Source of the DNA: Paenibacillus pinistramenti
GTDB taxonomy: Bacteria; Bacillota; Bacilli; Paenibacillales; Paenibacillaceae
Direction of reading: 5' to 3'
DNA: 64,000 nucleotides
Assembly: GCF_005869875.1 (NCBI RefSeq)
Contig: NZ_VAWG01000008.1
Location: 96,333-160,332 of the forward strand
The notes below the pieces were generated by a model. It was not told where the DNA came from. It did no database searches and saw only the letters and a program-made list of their open reading frames with translations. Positions within the stretch are counted from its first letter, which is position 1, and every line of letters begins with the position of its first letter. Shown piece after piece: positions 50,074 through 58,704 of the stretch. The translations under genes and the position numbers were made by a program.

Positions 50074-50550
50074 TTAAATGGCTTCAGCGGCCAGCGTCTG
50101 CTGCCGCGCCGAATCGTTCAGCATCTTGCATGCCGTGCGGATAAAGCGGGATAAGCCCTGCAGCAGCAGTTCATCCTGCGGTGCGCCTTCTGCACGTTTG
50201 ATCTGGATCTTCTTGATGAAAGGGGCCAAAGCGGCAATCAGATCAAATTCTTCCCATTTGAGTGCAAGATCCAGGTACACGCTGTATAAGTAATCACCGT
50301 CCAGCAGTCTGCGGGCCAGCTGTGAGTCAGGGGCCTTACAGGCCTGATGGCACTGCATGGCAAGTCTGACAGCATAATAAAGGGCGAGAATCCGTGCCGA
50401 GCGAAGAGGGGGCAGGGTGCTGTCCTCCAGCATCTGGGCGGCGTCACTTAGCAGACATAACGAGGAAGCAGTGTCCGGGGCGATGCCGGATTCCGGCGCC
50501 AACTGGACCTGCAGAAGCTTTGAGGCGTTCTGGATAAGGCTGGTGTTCAT
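50074..50550 (-). CDS. HepS-like small subunit of a prenyl synthase (putative)
   Basis: 158 residues from ATG 50550, which follows AAGGAG; the frame is open upstream but not coding. All-helical by appearance. LARRLLDGDYLYSVYLDLALKWEEFDLIAALAPFIKKIQIKRAEG resembles the LAGDY..S.YY..LA......I..L...I..IN segment of heptaprenyl diphosphate synthase component I (HepS). The family usually has about 250 residues, so this is a shortened version. Position directly before the hepT-like gene supports the assignment. Confidence 0.6.
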   Translation of the reverse strand: MNTSLIQNASKLLQVQLAPESGIAPDTASSLCLLSDAAQMLEDSTLPPLRSARILALYYAVRLAMQCHQACKAPDSQLARRLLDGDYLYSVYLDLALKWEEFDLIAALAPFIKKIQIKRAEGAPQDELLLQGLSRFIRTACKMLNDSARQQTLAAEAI

Positions 50551-50663
50551 GGTCAGTCGCTCCTTCCCTTCGCGGGACACGGAAGATCCCGCCCGAAGCA
50601 TTTTTACATTTGAATTTAAGTTACAGCAGATGGAACAGGGGATGCCGTCAAATCGTTTGCTTT

Positions 50664-50701
50664 CCTGAAAAATCGAAAGCCGTGCGGAGTTCCGCACGGC
50701 T
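50664..50701 (-). terminator. Terminator of ndh2
   Basis: AGCCGTGCGGA (50678-50688) and TCCGCACGGCT (50691-50701) form a perfect stem with a 2-bp spacer; on the minus strand it is followed by TTTCGATTTTTC. Confidence 0.82.
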
Positions 50702-50742
50702 CCGGAATCTTTATTCATGAGGAGGCCTTTGTTCAACTGCTC

Positions 50743-52701
50743 TTATTTCGATTGTCCGGCAGAAGCGGAGCCTGCGCCGGAAGCTGGAAGAGCAGGCTTG
50801 CTCATTGCGCCGAGCTCTGGGCCTTCCTCGGTGTAGAGATACCATCTGCGGACGAGCGGAATTCTCTTCCACTGCTTCTTGAGCCAAGGCAGTACGTAAT
50901 AATCAAGGCCAAACACGCTGCCGGATCCGCCGATCAGAGCGATTCCCGCCATCCAGTACCACAGCATTTCGGTCGAAGCCATGCTGGAGGACCAGATCAT
51001 AACCCCGATGCCGACAGAAGCGATGGAGCTGATTGCGGAGAACAGGCCGACGATCAGCAGGATGCCGATGGCCAGCTCGGCAAAGACCATGCAGAACTGG
51101 AACACGCTGGCGAGTCCGGTGAAGCTTCCGTCCGAGTGATAGAAGAAGATATCCATAAATCCATTTACGATATTCGTAATAAAATGCGGAACAGGCATAG
51201 CTTCAACAGCTTCTTTGGCACTGCCGACCGCGGAAGCGGCGCTTTGCGAGTCAACGGTAGTAGCCACGGCTCCTGCAGCTTCACTGGCAGCAGAAGTAGC
51301 GTCAGCGGCCTTGGAGGATACAGGGATCAGGAAAATATCATTCGGATGATTCCAGACCTTCGGCAGCTTATCCAGCGCTTCGTCCAGCCATTTATAGCCG
51401 ACAAACAGGCGCAGCGGCAGCAGCCAGAAGTTCGGGGAGCGTTTCGAGAAATGCCCGCCGACAAAGCTTCTGCGGTTGTTCACATGGAAGAACTCGTGCA
51501 TCATGTACGTCCAGACTTTATTGAAGCCTGCAACGGTGAACAGGTAATACAGATTTATCATATGCTTGAAGAACATGGCCAGGAACCCGCTGACCTGGAA
51601 CATTTTGTTCGGAAGGCCGACGTTGGCTACGCCGTAGCGGCTGCCGATGCTGACCATGGTGCCGTGGAAGCCCGGCTTGTAGGACTTCTTAGGTTTTCCT
51701 GTAATTTCAGCATGGATGTTATGGGCGATGATCGGACCGGCCTGCTCGGCATTTTCAACCATTTGCGGTACAGGGCGGGTTTCGCCTTCCGGAATGAAGA
51801 AGATGTTGTCGCCGACGATATAGACATTGTCGTGATCGACGCTTTGCAGCTTGTCGTTGGTCACAATCCGTTTGCGGCCCTGCTGCTGGACATCCAGCGT
51901 GCCGACCAGATCGGAGCCTTCAACGCCGGCGGTCCAGACGATGGTGTCGGCTTCGAGCTCTTTGTCGCCAAGCACAACGCTGCCTGGATTTACGCCGGTA
52001 ATTTTGGCGCTTGTAATAATTTCAACGCCGCGTTTCTCAAGGTAACGGGCTGATTTCTCGATGAGCGGATCAGGCAGGATCGGCAGAATCTTCGGTGCCA
52101 TATCGGCAACGACCAGGCGCACATCACTGCGGTCAAAATTGTACTCTCTGCACAGCTCGTCACGATATTCGGACAATTCGCCGATCAGCTCGATGCCGGT
52201 AAAGCCGGCGCCTACAACAACAAAGGTAAGCAGCTTACGGCGTATAGCAGCGTCGGTTTCTTTGGAGGCCTGCCCGAACATGCTGCGTACTTGCTCTTTC
52301 AGGCGTACGGCGTCTTCATAAGACCAGAGTGTAAGGGCATTTTCCTCTGCGCCCGGAATGCCGAAGAAGGTCGGCTTACATCCGGTGCCGATCACCAGAT
52401 AGTCGTAGTTATAGGTAGTTTCAGCTGAACGGAGCTGGCTGCCCTTGAAGTCGATGGACTCAATATTGTCGAGCACGACATCTACATTCCGGCCTTCAAA
52501 CATTTTCTTCAGTTCAATCCGGATCGCATCTTCAGGTGTCCGGTTTGCAGCAACCTCATGCAGCTCGGTCAGAAGCGTGTGATAGGGATTGCGGTCAATC
52601 AGCGTGATCTGGACATCGGAGTTTTTCTTAAACTTTTTGGCCAGGTGCTTGCCGGTTACGACACCGCCATAGCCGCCGCCAAGAATAACGATTTTCTTCA
52701 T
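50743..52701 (-). CDS. Type II NADH:quinone oxidoreductase with membrane C-terminal extension (Ndh2)
   Basis: 652 residues, much longer than the usual 400 of NDH-2. FAD site VILGGGYGGVVTGKHLAKK (1-20), NADH site VVVGAGFTGIELIGEL (about 165), and TIVWTAGVEGSDLVG. After about residue 395 comes an extension: RSPNFWLLPLRLFVGYKWLDEALDK, an Ala/Ser-rich linker of about 45 residues, then three to four membrane segments resembling DoxX. Ndh2 of Listeria-type flavin-based extracellular electron transfer has such a C-terminal membrane extension. It oxidises NADH and reduces a (demethyl)menaquinone. A GTGA-N6-TCAC palindrome lies upstream. Confidence 0.9.
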   Translation of the reverse strand: MKKIVILGGGYGGVVTGKHLAKKFKKNSDVQITLIDRNPYHTLLTELHEVAANRTPEDAIRIELKKMFEGRNVDVVLDNIESIDFKGSQLRSAETTYNYDYLVIGTGCKPTFFGIPGAEENALTLWSYEDAVRLKEQVRSMFGQASKETDAAIRRKLLTFVVVGAGFTGIELIGELSEYRDELCREYNFDRSDVRLVVADMAPKILPILPDPLIEKSARYLEKRGVEIITSAKITGVNPGSVVLGDKELEADTIVWTAGVEGSDLVGTLDVQQQGRKRIVTNDKLQSVDHDNVYIVGDNIFFIPEGETRPVPQMVENAEQAGPIIAHNIHAEITGKPKKSYKPGFHGTMVSIGSRYGVANVGLPNKMFQVSGFLAMFFKHMINLYYLFTVAGFNKVWTYMMHEFFHVNNRRSFVGGHFSKRSPNFWLLPLRLFVGYKWLDEALDKLPKVWNHPNDIFLIPVSSKAADATSAASEAAGAVATTVDSQSAASAVGSAKEAVEAMPVPHFITNIVNGFMDIFFYHSDGSFTGLASVFQFCMVFAELAIGILLIVGLFSAISSIASVGIGVMIWSSSMASTEMLWYWMAGIALIGGSGSVFGLDYYVLPWLKKQWKRIPLVRRWYLYTEEGPELGAMSKPALPASGAGSASAGQSK

Positions 52702-52826
52702 TATGCTTCACCTTTTCTATTTAATCTGGTCGCTCTTTAATTGCTGACTGCTCATTGATGCCAAAAGGGCGCGCTGCCTTTTTTCTACTTGTTCGAGGGA
52801 ATCTTAGCATATCAAGTTGTAATAAT

Positions 52827-52844
52827 ATGTGAAAGAAATCACAT
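52827..52844 (-). promoter_or_regulatory. Rex/Fnr-type operator upstream of ndh2
   Basis: ATGTGAAAGAAATCACAT contains a perfect TGTGA-N6-TCACA palindrome, 126 bp before the ndh2 start. It is nearly identical to the site at 39623-39640. Rex repression of ndh genes is well known in Bacillus, which favours Rex; Fnr is the alternative. Confidence 0.6.
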
Positions 52845-52860
52845 GGCCTGTGATAAATGA

Positions 52861-52886
52861 AACCTTCCCCCGGAAAGGGAAAGGTT
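52861..52886 (-). terminator. Terminator of the antiporter gene
   Basis: AACCTTCCCC pairs with GGGAAAGGTT, 34-59 bp past the stop. The minus-strand T tract (TTTCATTTATC) is interrupted. Confidence 0.6.
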
Positions 52887-52919
52887 CAGGGCTTCTTATT
52901 CAAGGCGGGGACAGCCCCG

Positions 52920-54548
52920 TTATTTGTTCCCGGAGCGCCGTTTATGAGGATATTTCTGTGCGTTCTCCCTGCCCGCTTCATCCTCATTATCTTCTTCCTC
53001 CTCCGCTTCTTCCATCTGCGGTACGAGGCTTCCTTGATTGACCGGAGGGAGCGGCTCGGGAATCAGTTCGGGTTCGGCAGGCACCGTCGTAAGGCTTGTG
53101 GAGCGGAAGCTGAAAATCTCCTTGATCCGCCTGCGTTCCGCCTTTGGCCCCAACAGGTACAAGGTATCTCCTTCCGAAATCATCGTATCTCCAAGAGGCG
53201 CAACGATCTGGTCGCCCCGGATAATGGCGGTCACCAGCACCTCGGGCGGCAGCCCCAGTTCTCTGATCCGCCTGCCGATCACTTTCATTCCGGCGTGAAT
53301 ATGAAGGTGGTTCATTTCGGAACGGGTTTTGCCAAGGGAGACCAGTTCAAGCAGAGACAGGGACTGCTCGCTGACTTCTCCGGACAGCCCCAGCCTGCGG
53401 GCAAGCGGAGAGATGGTCGGCCCCTGAATGACGGCGGAGGTCAGGATAATAAAGAAGACAACGTTGAAGAACAGCTGGCCATGCTCCAGACCGGCAATCA
53501 GCGGGTAGGTGGCCAGTACGATCGGCACAGCCCCTCTAAGGCCTGCCCAGGACAGCAGCACCTGCTCCCTGAAGCTGAATTTAGAGAACAGCATGGAGGC
53601 GAACACGCCTGCGGGCCGGGCAATAAACATCAGGATCAGCGATAAGGCGAGCCCGGGCAGAACGATGCCAAGCAGATCGGCTGGAAAAACAAGCAGGCCG
53701 AGCAACGTGAACATGGTAATCTGCATGATCCAGGCGAAGCCTTTGTTGAACTGCAGGATGGACTGCCGGTGCGTTAAATCGTTGTTGCCCAGCACAAGCG
53801 CCATTACATAAACGGCCAGCAGGCCGCTCCCGTGGGCGGCGGAGGTCAGCCCGTAGGTGAGCACGGCGAAGGCAATGGCCAGCACCGGGTACAGGCCGGA
53901 TGAATCGAAATTGATAAGATTGATGCCCTTCACCGCAGCCCACCCAAGGAGAAGCCCGGCTGCCAGGCCGATACCCATTTCAAGCCCGAAAGACATGACC
54001 AGCTTCCAGACCGCCTGATCCGGATGCTGGAGCCAGCTGATCAAAGTAACGGTCAGAAAGACGGCCATAGGATCGTTGCTGCCTGATTCAGCCTCCAGGG
54101 TGGAGGTGATTCTTTCTTTAATATTCCTTCCGCTGAGGACGGAGAAGACGGCTGCCGCATCAGTGGAGCCGACAATGGCCCCGAACAGGAGGCCCTGGGT
54201 TAAGGTGACGTCCAGAATATAATGGGCGCACAGCCCCACCAGGACGGTAGTGACCAGCACACCGATTGTCGAAAGGGACAGGGCGGAGCCGATCACAGGC
54301 TTGATGGTTATAAATTTGGTCTGCATGCCGCCGTCCAGCAGAATAATAATTAAAGCCAGCGTGCCGACCAGCTGGGTCAGAAAGGGATTATCGTAATAGA
54401 CGAAGTGGTTGAGCCCCATACCTGCGGCGATAAAAAAGACAAGGGCAGGAAGGCCAAGCCTGCTCGAAAATTTGGTCGATATCACGCCCACAAGAAGCAG
54501 CAGCGCCAGCAGAATGATGATATTTTCAGTCAGCCGGGTGAGTTCCAT
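52920..54548 (-). CDS. Potassium/proton antiporter, CPA1 family with RCK-C domain (CvrA/NhaP2-like)
   Basis: 542 residues from ATG 54548 (an in-frame ATG at 54566 is possible). About twelve membrane segments, with GAIVGSTDAAAVFSVLSGRNIKERITSTLEAESGSNDPMA as the CPA1 transport core (both conserved Asp present), then a TrkA_C/RCK_C domain (about 400-485: KVIGRRIRELGLPPEVLVTAIIRGDQIVAPLGDTMISEGDTLYLLG) that usually senses cyclic di-AMP or nucleotides. The last 60 residues are acidic. It exports K+ or Na+ in exchange for protons. Confidence 0.92.
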   Translation of the reverse strand: MELTRLTENIIILLALLLLVGVISTKFSSRLGLPALVFFIAAGMGLNHFVYYDNPFLTQLVGTLALIIILLDGGMQTKFITIKPVIGSALSLSTIGVLVTTVLVGLCAHYILDVTLTQGLLFGAIVGSTDAAAVFSVLSGRNIKERITSTLEAESGSNDPMAVFLTVTLISWLQHPDQAVWKLVMSFGLEMGIGLAAGLLLGWAAVKGINLINFDSSGLYPVLAIAFAVLTYGLTSAAHGSGLLAVYVMALVLGNNDLTHRQSILQFNKGFAWIMQITMFTLLGLLVFPADLLGIVLPGLALSLILMFIARPAGVFASMLFSKFSFREQVLLSWAGLRGAVPIVLATYPLIAGLEHGQLFFNVVFFIILTSAVIQGPTISPLARRLGLSGEVSEQSLSLLELVSLGKTRSEMNHLHIHAGMKVIGRRIRELGLPPEVLVTAIIRGDQIVAPLGDTMISEGDTLYLLGPKAERRRIKEIFSFRSTSLTTVPAEPELIPEPLPPVNQGSLVPQMEEAEEEEDNEDEAGRENAQKYPHKRRSGNK

Positions 54549-54670
54549 ATTTAAACAGCCCCTCATTATGTTGGCATTTCACGCTTCAGCGCCTACCCTT
54601 AATTAGACGAAAGGGGCAGATAACGAAACAAGAGACGGCAGAGCCGGCCAAGGCGAACCGCTATTTTCTG

Positions 54671-54704
54671 AAAAAGAAAGGCTCTTCTGTCAACAATCAG
54701 AGCC
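54671..54704 (-). terminator. Hairpin with T tract in the antiporter upstream region
   Basis: On the minus strand GGCTCT (54704-54699) and AGAGCC (54685-54680) pair and TTTCTTTTT follows. It lies about 130 bp before the antiporter start, so it could be a leader attenuator, if transcription begins further upstream. Confidence 0.35.
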
Positions 54705-54772
54705 CCGCAGCCGATAATAATAACAGATCTATCATCTTTATCAGTTTGACTGCGGAAAGAAGGAACGTTCCT

Positions 54773-56275
54773 TTGGAAGTCTACCGGAAATTTGTACAGC
54801 GGCTTATCTTGAATTATCTGATAGGCTCGATCATCGTGGTACTGGGTGTGGGGGGCGTTGTGATCTACAGCAGCCTGGACGTTCCTGGTATTGAGCTGGA
54901 ACGTTTATCGCTTGTCCTTCTCTTCTCTGTGATCCTCATGATGGCGATGGATGCAATGGCCTTTATTAAGGACATGAAGCCGGTCAAAGGTTTGTTCGAA
55001 GCGGAGGCAGAGGACAGGACATGGCCTGAATTTCAGCAAGCCTATCTGCATATCCACCGCCTGCCGTTTCTGGCCGTTAAGCGGATTTTGGGTCCTCATT
55101 TCTTAAGCTTGTCAATTCCTGCTGTTCTCCTGACCTCATGGCTGGTTAACATCAAGGCGGTCACCATCCCTCTTCATTACCTTCTGTTAGCAGGCATAGG
55201 AGCGCTCTTAATCGCGCTTATGCACGCTTTGATCGAGTTCTATTTAACCTCCTGGGCCTGCAGGCCCCTTATTGAAGAAGTGCTCAGGGTCAGCGAAAGC
55301 CAGTATGGCCGGAGAATTTCACTCGAAGGCCAGGTCATCATGTCCATTCGCCGCAAGTTCCAGCTCAGCACATTTCTGATCGGTGTTTTTCCGCTTCTGC
55401 TCTATGGCACGGTTGTCCAGGTGAAGCTCGGAGGCTGGGAGACCGCGAGCAATGCTTACTGGCAGTGGGCCGGAGTGATCCTGGTTCTCGGCATGGCCTT
55501 CTCCTACGGGGGAGCCTGGATTCTGACCCGGGAGATTGAGCGGCCGATTCACCATCTGTATGATATGATGGCCAAAGTCAAGGCGGGAGACCTGGACATT
55601 CAGGCGGATGACTTCTATTCGGACGAATTCGCTAAGCTGGTCTTCGGATTCAATCACATGCTGGAAGGAATCAAGGTTCAGAATTCACGCAACGAGCAGC
55701 TGATTGAAAGCTATTTTTCTACGCTTGCTGCAGCGCTTGATGCCCGGGACCCTTACACGGCGGGGCATTCGCAGAGGGTTGCTGAATATGCGATGCATAT
55801 CGGAATGCTGGCCAAGCTGCCGGACAAGATGATGGAGGAGCTGAGAAAGTCGGCGCTGCTTCATGACATCGGCAAAATCGGCACCCGCGATGCCGTGCTG
55901 CTTAAGGACGGAGTGCTGACCGACGAGGAGTTCCACCAGATCAAGCAGCACCCGGTTCAGGGGGAAATGATCCTCCAGCGGGTTGAGCCGGCGGACGCGA
56001 TGGCGCCCATCCTGCCCGGGGTAAGATCCCACCATGAACGGTTCGACGGCAAGGGTTATCCCGACAGCCTGAAGGGGGAGAATATTCCTCTCTTCGGAAG
56101 AATTATCGCGGTAGCGGACGCCTTTGACGCGATGACCTCGGACAGGCCTTACCGTAAAGGGATGGACACCGACACGGCGATCAACATTCTGGATAAGGGC
56201 CGCGGAACCCAGTGGGATCCTTATTTTGCAGGGTTGTTTGTCAATGATTACCGCCAGAAGAGAAAGGCATATTAG
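54773..56275 (+). CDS. HD-GYP domain protein with membrane sensor and HAMP
   Basis: Predicted cyclic di-GMP phosphodiesterase. Six or so N-terminal hydrophobic segments in two groups (to about residue 250), a HAMP domain (REIERPIHHLYDMMAKVKAGDLDIQAD), then HD-GYP: DPYTAGHSQRVAEYAM, LLHDIGKIG (HD pair), HHERFDGKGYPDSLKGENIPLFGRIIAVADAFDAMTSDRPYR. GKGYP replaces GxGYP normally, so it is complete. TTG 54773 behind AAGAAGG is preferred; another TTG lies at 54746. No GGDEF domain is attached. Confidence 0.9.
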   Translation: MEVYRKFVQRLILNYLIGSIIVVLGVGGVVIYSSLDVPGIELERLSLVLLFSVILMMAMDAMAFIKDMKPVKGLFEAEAEDRTWPEFQQAYLHIHRLPFLAVKRILGPHFLSLSIPAVLLTSWLVNIKAVTIPLHYLLLAGIGALLIALMHALIEFYLTSWACRPLIEEVLRVSESQYGRRISLEGQVIMSIRRKFQLSTFLIGVFPLLLYGTVVQVKLGGWETASNAYWQWAGVILVLGMAFSYGGAWILTREIERPIHHLYDMMAKVKAGDLDIQADDFYSDEFAKLVFGFNHMLEGIKVQNSRNEQLIESYFSTLAAALDARDPYTAGHSQRVAEYAMHIGMLAKLPDKMMEELRKSALLHDIGKIGTRDAVLLKDGVLTDEEFHQIKQHPVQGEMILQRVEPADAMAPILPGVRSHHERFDGKGYPDSLKGENIPLFGRIIAVADAFDAMTSDRPYRKGMDTDTAINILDKGRGTQWDPYFAGLFVNDYRQKRKAY

Positions 56276-56290
56276 AAGAGAAAAGCAAGT

Positions 56291-56342
56291 GCACAACGCA
56301 CCGGGAACAGGAAATGCCTGCTCTCCGGTGCGTTGTGCTTTG
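56291..56342 (+). terminator. Terminator after the HD-GYP gene
   Basis: GCACAACGCACCGG (56291-56304) pairs perfectly with its complement at 56325-56338; T tract is short (TTTG). Confidence 0.8.
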
Positions 56343-56380
56343 CGGCGGGTAACCGCAGTTATTTTTGTAAGCCCTTCCAC

Positions 56381-56406
56381 GGTTCGAGATAAATTCTCCG
56401 GGGTAA
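56381..56406 (+). promoter_or_regulatory. Candidate sigma-B-type promoter of csbD
   Basis: GGTTCG (56381-56386), 14 bp, GGGTAA (56401-56406) resembles the general-stress sigma-B pattern GTTTAA-N14-GGGTAT. CsbD genes of Bacillus are sigma-B controlled. Confidence 0.45.
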
Positions 56407-56473
56407 TTATCAAGTGTAAAGGCATGGCCAGTTATCACAGCATCTTGACATTAACCTGAAGGAGTGATTGGAA

Positions 56474-56674
56474 ATGGATCATAACGTATTCAAAGGCACA
56501 TGGAATCAGATAAAAGGGGAAGCAAAGAAACAGTGGGGAGAACTTACGGACGACGATCTCGACGTTATTGACGGGGAGAAAGACAAGCTGGTCGGCAAGC
56601 TGCAGGAGCGCTACGGCCACTCCAAGGAAGCGGCAGAGAAGGAATATGACAACTGGACCCGCAGCCGTAACTAA
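56474..56674 (+). CDS. CsbD family general stress protein
   Basis: 66 residues: NVFKGTWNQIKGEAKKQWGELTDDDLDVIDGEKDKLVGKLQERYG is the CsbD signature; small, charged, helical. Relatives are abundant under stress but their activity is unknown. ATG 56474 follows AAGGAG at 9 bp. Confidence 0.95.
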   Translation: MDHNVFKGTWNQIKGEAKKQWGELTDDDLDVIDGEKDKLVGKLQERYGHSKEAAEKEYDNWTRSRN

Positions 56675-56711
56675 GTACAGGCTACCAATTCTATAACCGA
56701 GGCGATTTCCA

Positions 56712-56978
56712 ATGTATAAATCACTCATTATGGAAGGCAGATTATTGGAGCTCCATAACGATTATGCTGTCACCATTCAAGGAGACATGGTCAGCACCTA
56801 TCACCGGAGGTATTATATGCTTCCGGAAGGAGATTATCCGCTTCAGGCACTAGAAGACAACCAGGACACAGCCGTTCAGCAAGAGGAGAAGCGCAGTCTC
56901 GCAGGCAGAGGATTTCATTTCAGGCGGCCGAAGCTGGCTTGGCTGCCGCTTCTGAACAAAGGCGCGAATCGGGTCTGA
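56712..56978 (+). CDS. Small protein of unknown function
   Basis: 88 residues, no signal peptide or membrane segment. MEGRLLELHNDYAVTIQGDMVSTYHRRYYMLPEGDYPL is probably a compact beta domain; the C-terminal part is basic (RRPKLAWLPLLNKG). Weak ribosome site (GAGGCG). Its own terminator overlaps the stop codon. Position after csbD suggests joint expression, but that is a guess. Confidence 0.6.
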   Translation: MYKSLIMEGRLLELHNDYAVTIQGDMVSTYHRRYYMLPEGDYPLQALEDNQDTAVQQEEKRSLAGRGFHFRRPKLAWLPLLNKGANRV

Positions 56979-56992
56979 GGATTCGCGTCTTT
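56963..56992 (+). terminator. Terminator of the small gene, overlapping its stop codon
   Basis: CGCGAATC (56963-56970) pairs with GATTCGCG (56980-56987), followed by TCTTTT. Confidence 0.65.
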
Positions 56993-57223
56993 TGATTGTC
57001 CAAAACCTTGGCTTCGGATTTGGGCTTCTTTTTTATGTGTACCTATTCCGCGAAAGGCCTTCGTGTTATGATAAGATAGAGATATTACAAATTGTTACTA
57101 TTTGGACAGGGGACCACCATTTACAAAATAATAGCTGCAAATCTATTGAAAATACATCGTGCAGAAGCCGGCTCATTCTCTATAGAGGTGCATCTGTTTC
57201 TGCCTGCTGCCGGGAGTGATAGG

Positions 57224-58645
57224 ATGAATAATATGGCAAGTTCCTTTGCAGTAAATTTGAGTATACTGGTCACTATCGCTTATCTGGCTAATCTAGTATA
57301 TAAATACGTCTTCGTCATCGCTTCGAACCGGATTAAATATGCGGCGTCGGTGCTGCTGATTATTTTCTCCGCTTATGCGTCCATGTGTTTTGGCTTTAAG
57401 CTCGGGGATGACGTGATTTTTGATCTCCGCTTTGTTCCGCTGATTATTGCAGCTTTGAGCTTTGGCGAGCCTGCGACGCTGATATTCATTGGGGTGGCGA
57501 TCGGTCTGTGCCGTCTGCTGTTCGGAATTAATGAAGCCTCTCTGGCGGGCTGTCTGAATTTAACTATACTTGGTGTGGCGGCGGCGGTGCTGAAGGCCTG
57601 CTTTAACCGGTTTAGAGTTGGATATGTCCTGCAGGCCTTTCTTTATATTCTGGTTATTAATGTGGTTAACAACCTGAATATTGCCGTCTTCGGCGTAATT
57701 CCTTTCAATTATTATGTGGTACACATGCTTCCGGGCACGCTGTTCTGGTCCCTGCTGCTCAGCACCGGCTTTGTGTTTATGTTCCGGGACTTTCAGGTGG
57801 AGCGAAGCCGCAACAAGGAGCTTAAGGAAACCAATACGCTGATGATGAGGCAGACGGAGGAGCTGCATAAAGCCAAGATTGTGCTGGAGGAACGGGCCAA
57901 GCAGCTGATGCTGGCATCCCAGTACAAGTCCGAATTTCTGGCCAATATGTCCCATGAGCTGAGAACGCCGCTGAACAGCATCATCAACTTGGCTCAGCTG
58001 ATTTCGGAGAACAGCAAAGTTAACGCAGGCGGTTCCGGTCCGGGCGAGGATGACGAAGCAGCCATGTATGGCGGTATTATTTATAAATCCGGTCAGGAGC
58101 TTCTTCAGCTCATTAACGACATTCTGGATTTATCCAAGGTAGAGGCCGGGCGGCTGGAAATTGTGGACGAAGAGGTCAGTATCTGCGAGATTCCCGAACT
58201 GATTTATCTGCAGTTTGAAGTGTCAGCCCAGCAGAAAGGCCTGCAGTTCCATATTCACCAGGAGGAGCCTCTTCCGCTAACGATTCATACTGACGGTCAG
58301 CGGGTGCAGCAGATTCTGCGCAACCTGCTCTCGAACGCTTTTAAATTTACGTCCCAAGGCGAAGTCAGCCTTACGATGCGCAAATCCGGCGCGCAGGACC
58401 AGGTCCAGGGAGACTGGATGATCTTTGAGGTGAAGGATACCGGGATCGGAATTCCGGAGGACAAGCATCACTCGATCTTTGAAGCCTTCCAGCAGGCGGA
58501 CGGCACTATCAGCCGCAAATACGGCGGTACCGGTCTTGGTTTGTCCATCAGCCGCAACCTGGCACGTCTGCTTGGCGGTTTTATCCGGGTGGAGAGCCAG
58601 ATTGGCGCGGGCAGCACCTTCTCGCTTTTTCTGCCGCTGAAATGA
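57224..58645 (+). CDS. Orphan sensor histidine kinase with LytS-like membrane domain
   Basis: 473 residues from ATG 57224. The N-terminal 195 residues hold about six membrane segments of the 5TM-LYT kind (FDLRFVPLIIAALSFGEPATLIFIG, then GVIPFNYYVVHMLPGTLFW), a coiled-coil linker (about 195-235), HisKA with FLANMSHELRTPLNSII (His about 247), and HATPase with NLLSNAFKFT, DTGIGIPEDKH and GTGLGLSI. No response regulator gene is adjacent. The linker starts VERSRNKELKETN. Confidence 0.9.
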   Translation: MNNMASSFAVNLSILVTIAYLANLVYKYVFVIASNRIKYAASVLLIIFSAYASMCFGFKLGDDVIFDLRFVPLIIAALSFGEPATLIFIGVAIGLCRLLFGINEASLAGCLNLTILGVAAAVLKACFNRFRVGYVLQAFLYILVINVVNNLNIAVFGVIPFNYYVVHMLPGTLFWSLLLSTGFVFMFRDFQVERSRNKELKETNTLMMRQTEELHKAKIVLEERAKQLMLASQYKSEFLANMSHELRTPLNSIINLAQLISENSKVNAGGSGPGEDDEAAMYGGIIYKSGQELLQLINDILDLSKVEAGRLEIVDEEVSICEIPELIYLQFEVSAQQKGLQFHIHQEEPLPLTIHTDGQRVQQILRNLLSNAFKFTSQGEVSLTMRKSGAQDQVQGDWMIFEVKDTGIGIPEDKHHSIFEAFQQADGTISRKYGGTGLGLSISRNLARLLGGFIRVESQIGAGSTFSLFLPLK

Positions 58646-58704
58646 TACAATATGCATAGTTATGAATAACCGAATCATGCGAAGCAAAGGATGGGATTCT
58701 GCCA

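Noticed and set aside
54763..54772. GGAACGTTCC before the HD-GYP gene as an SOS box
   Set aside because: The half-sites are not separated by four bases; it is only a 10-bp palindrome overlapping a ribosome site.
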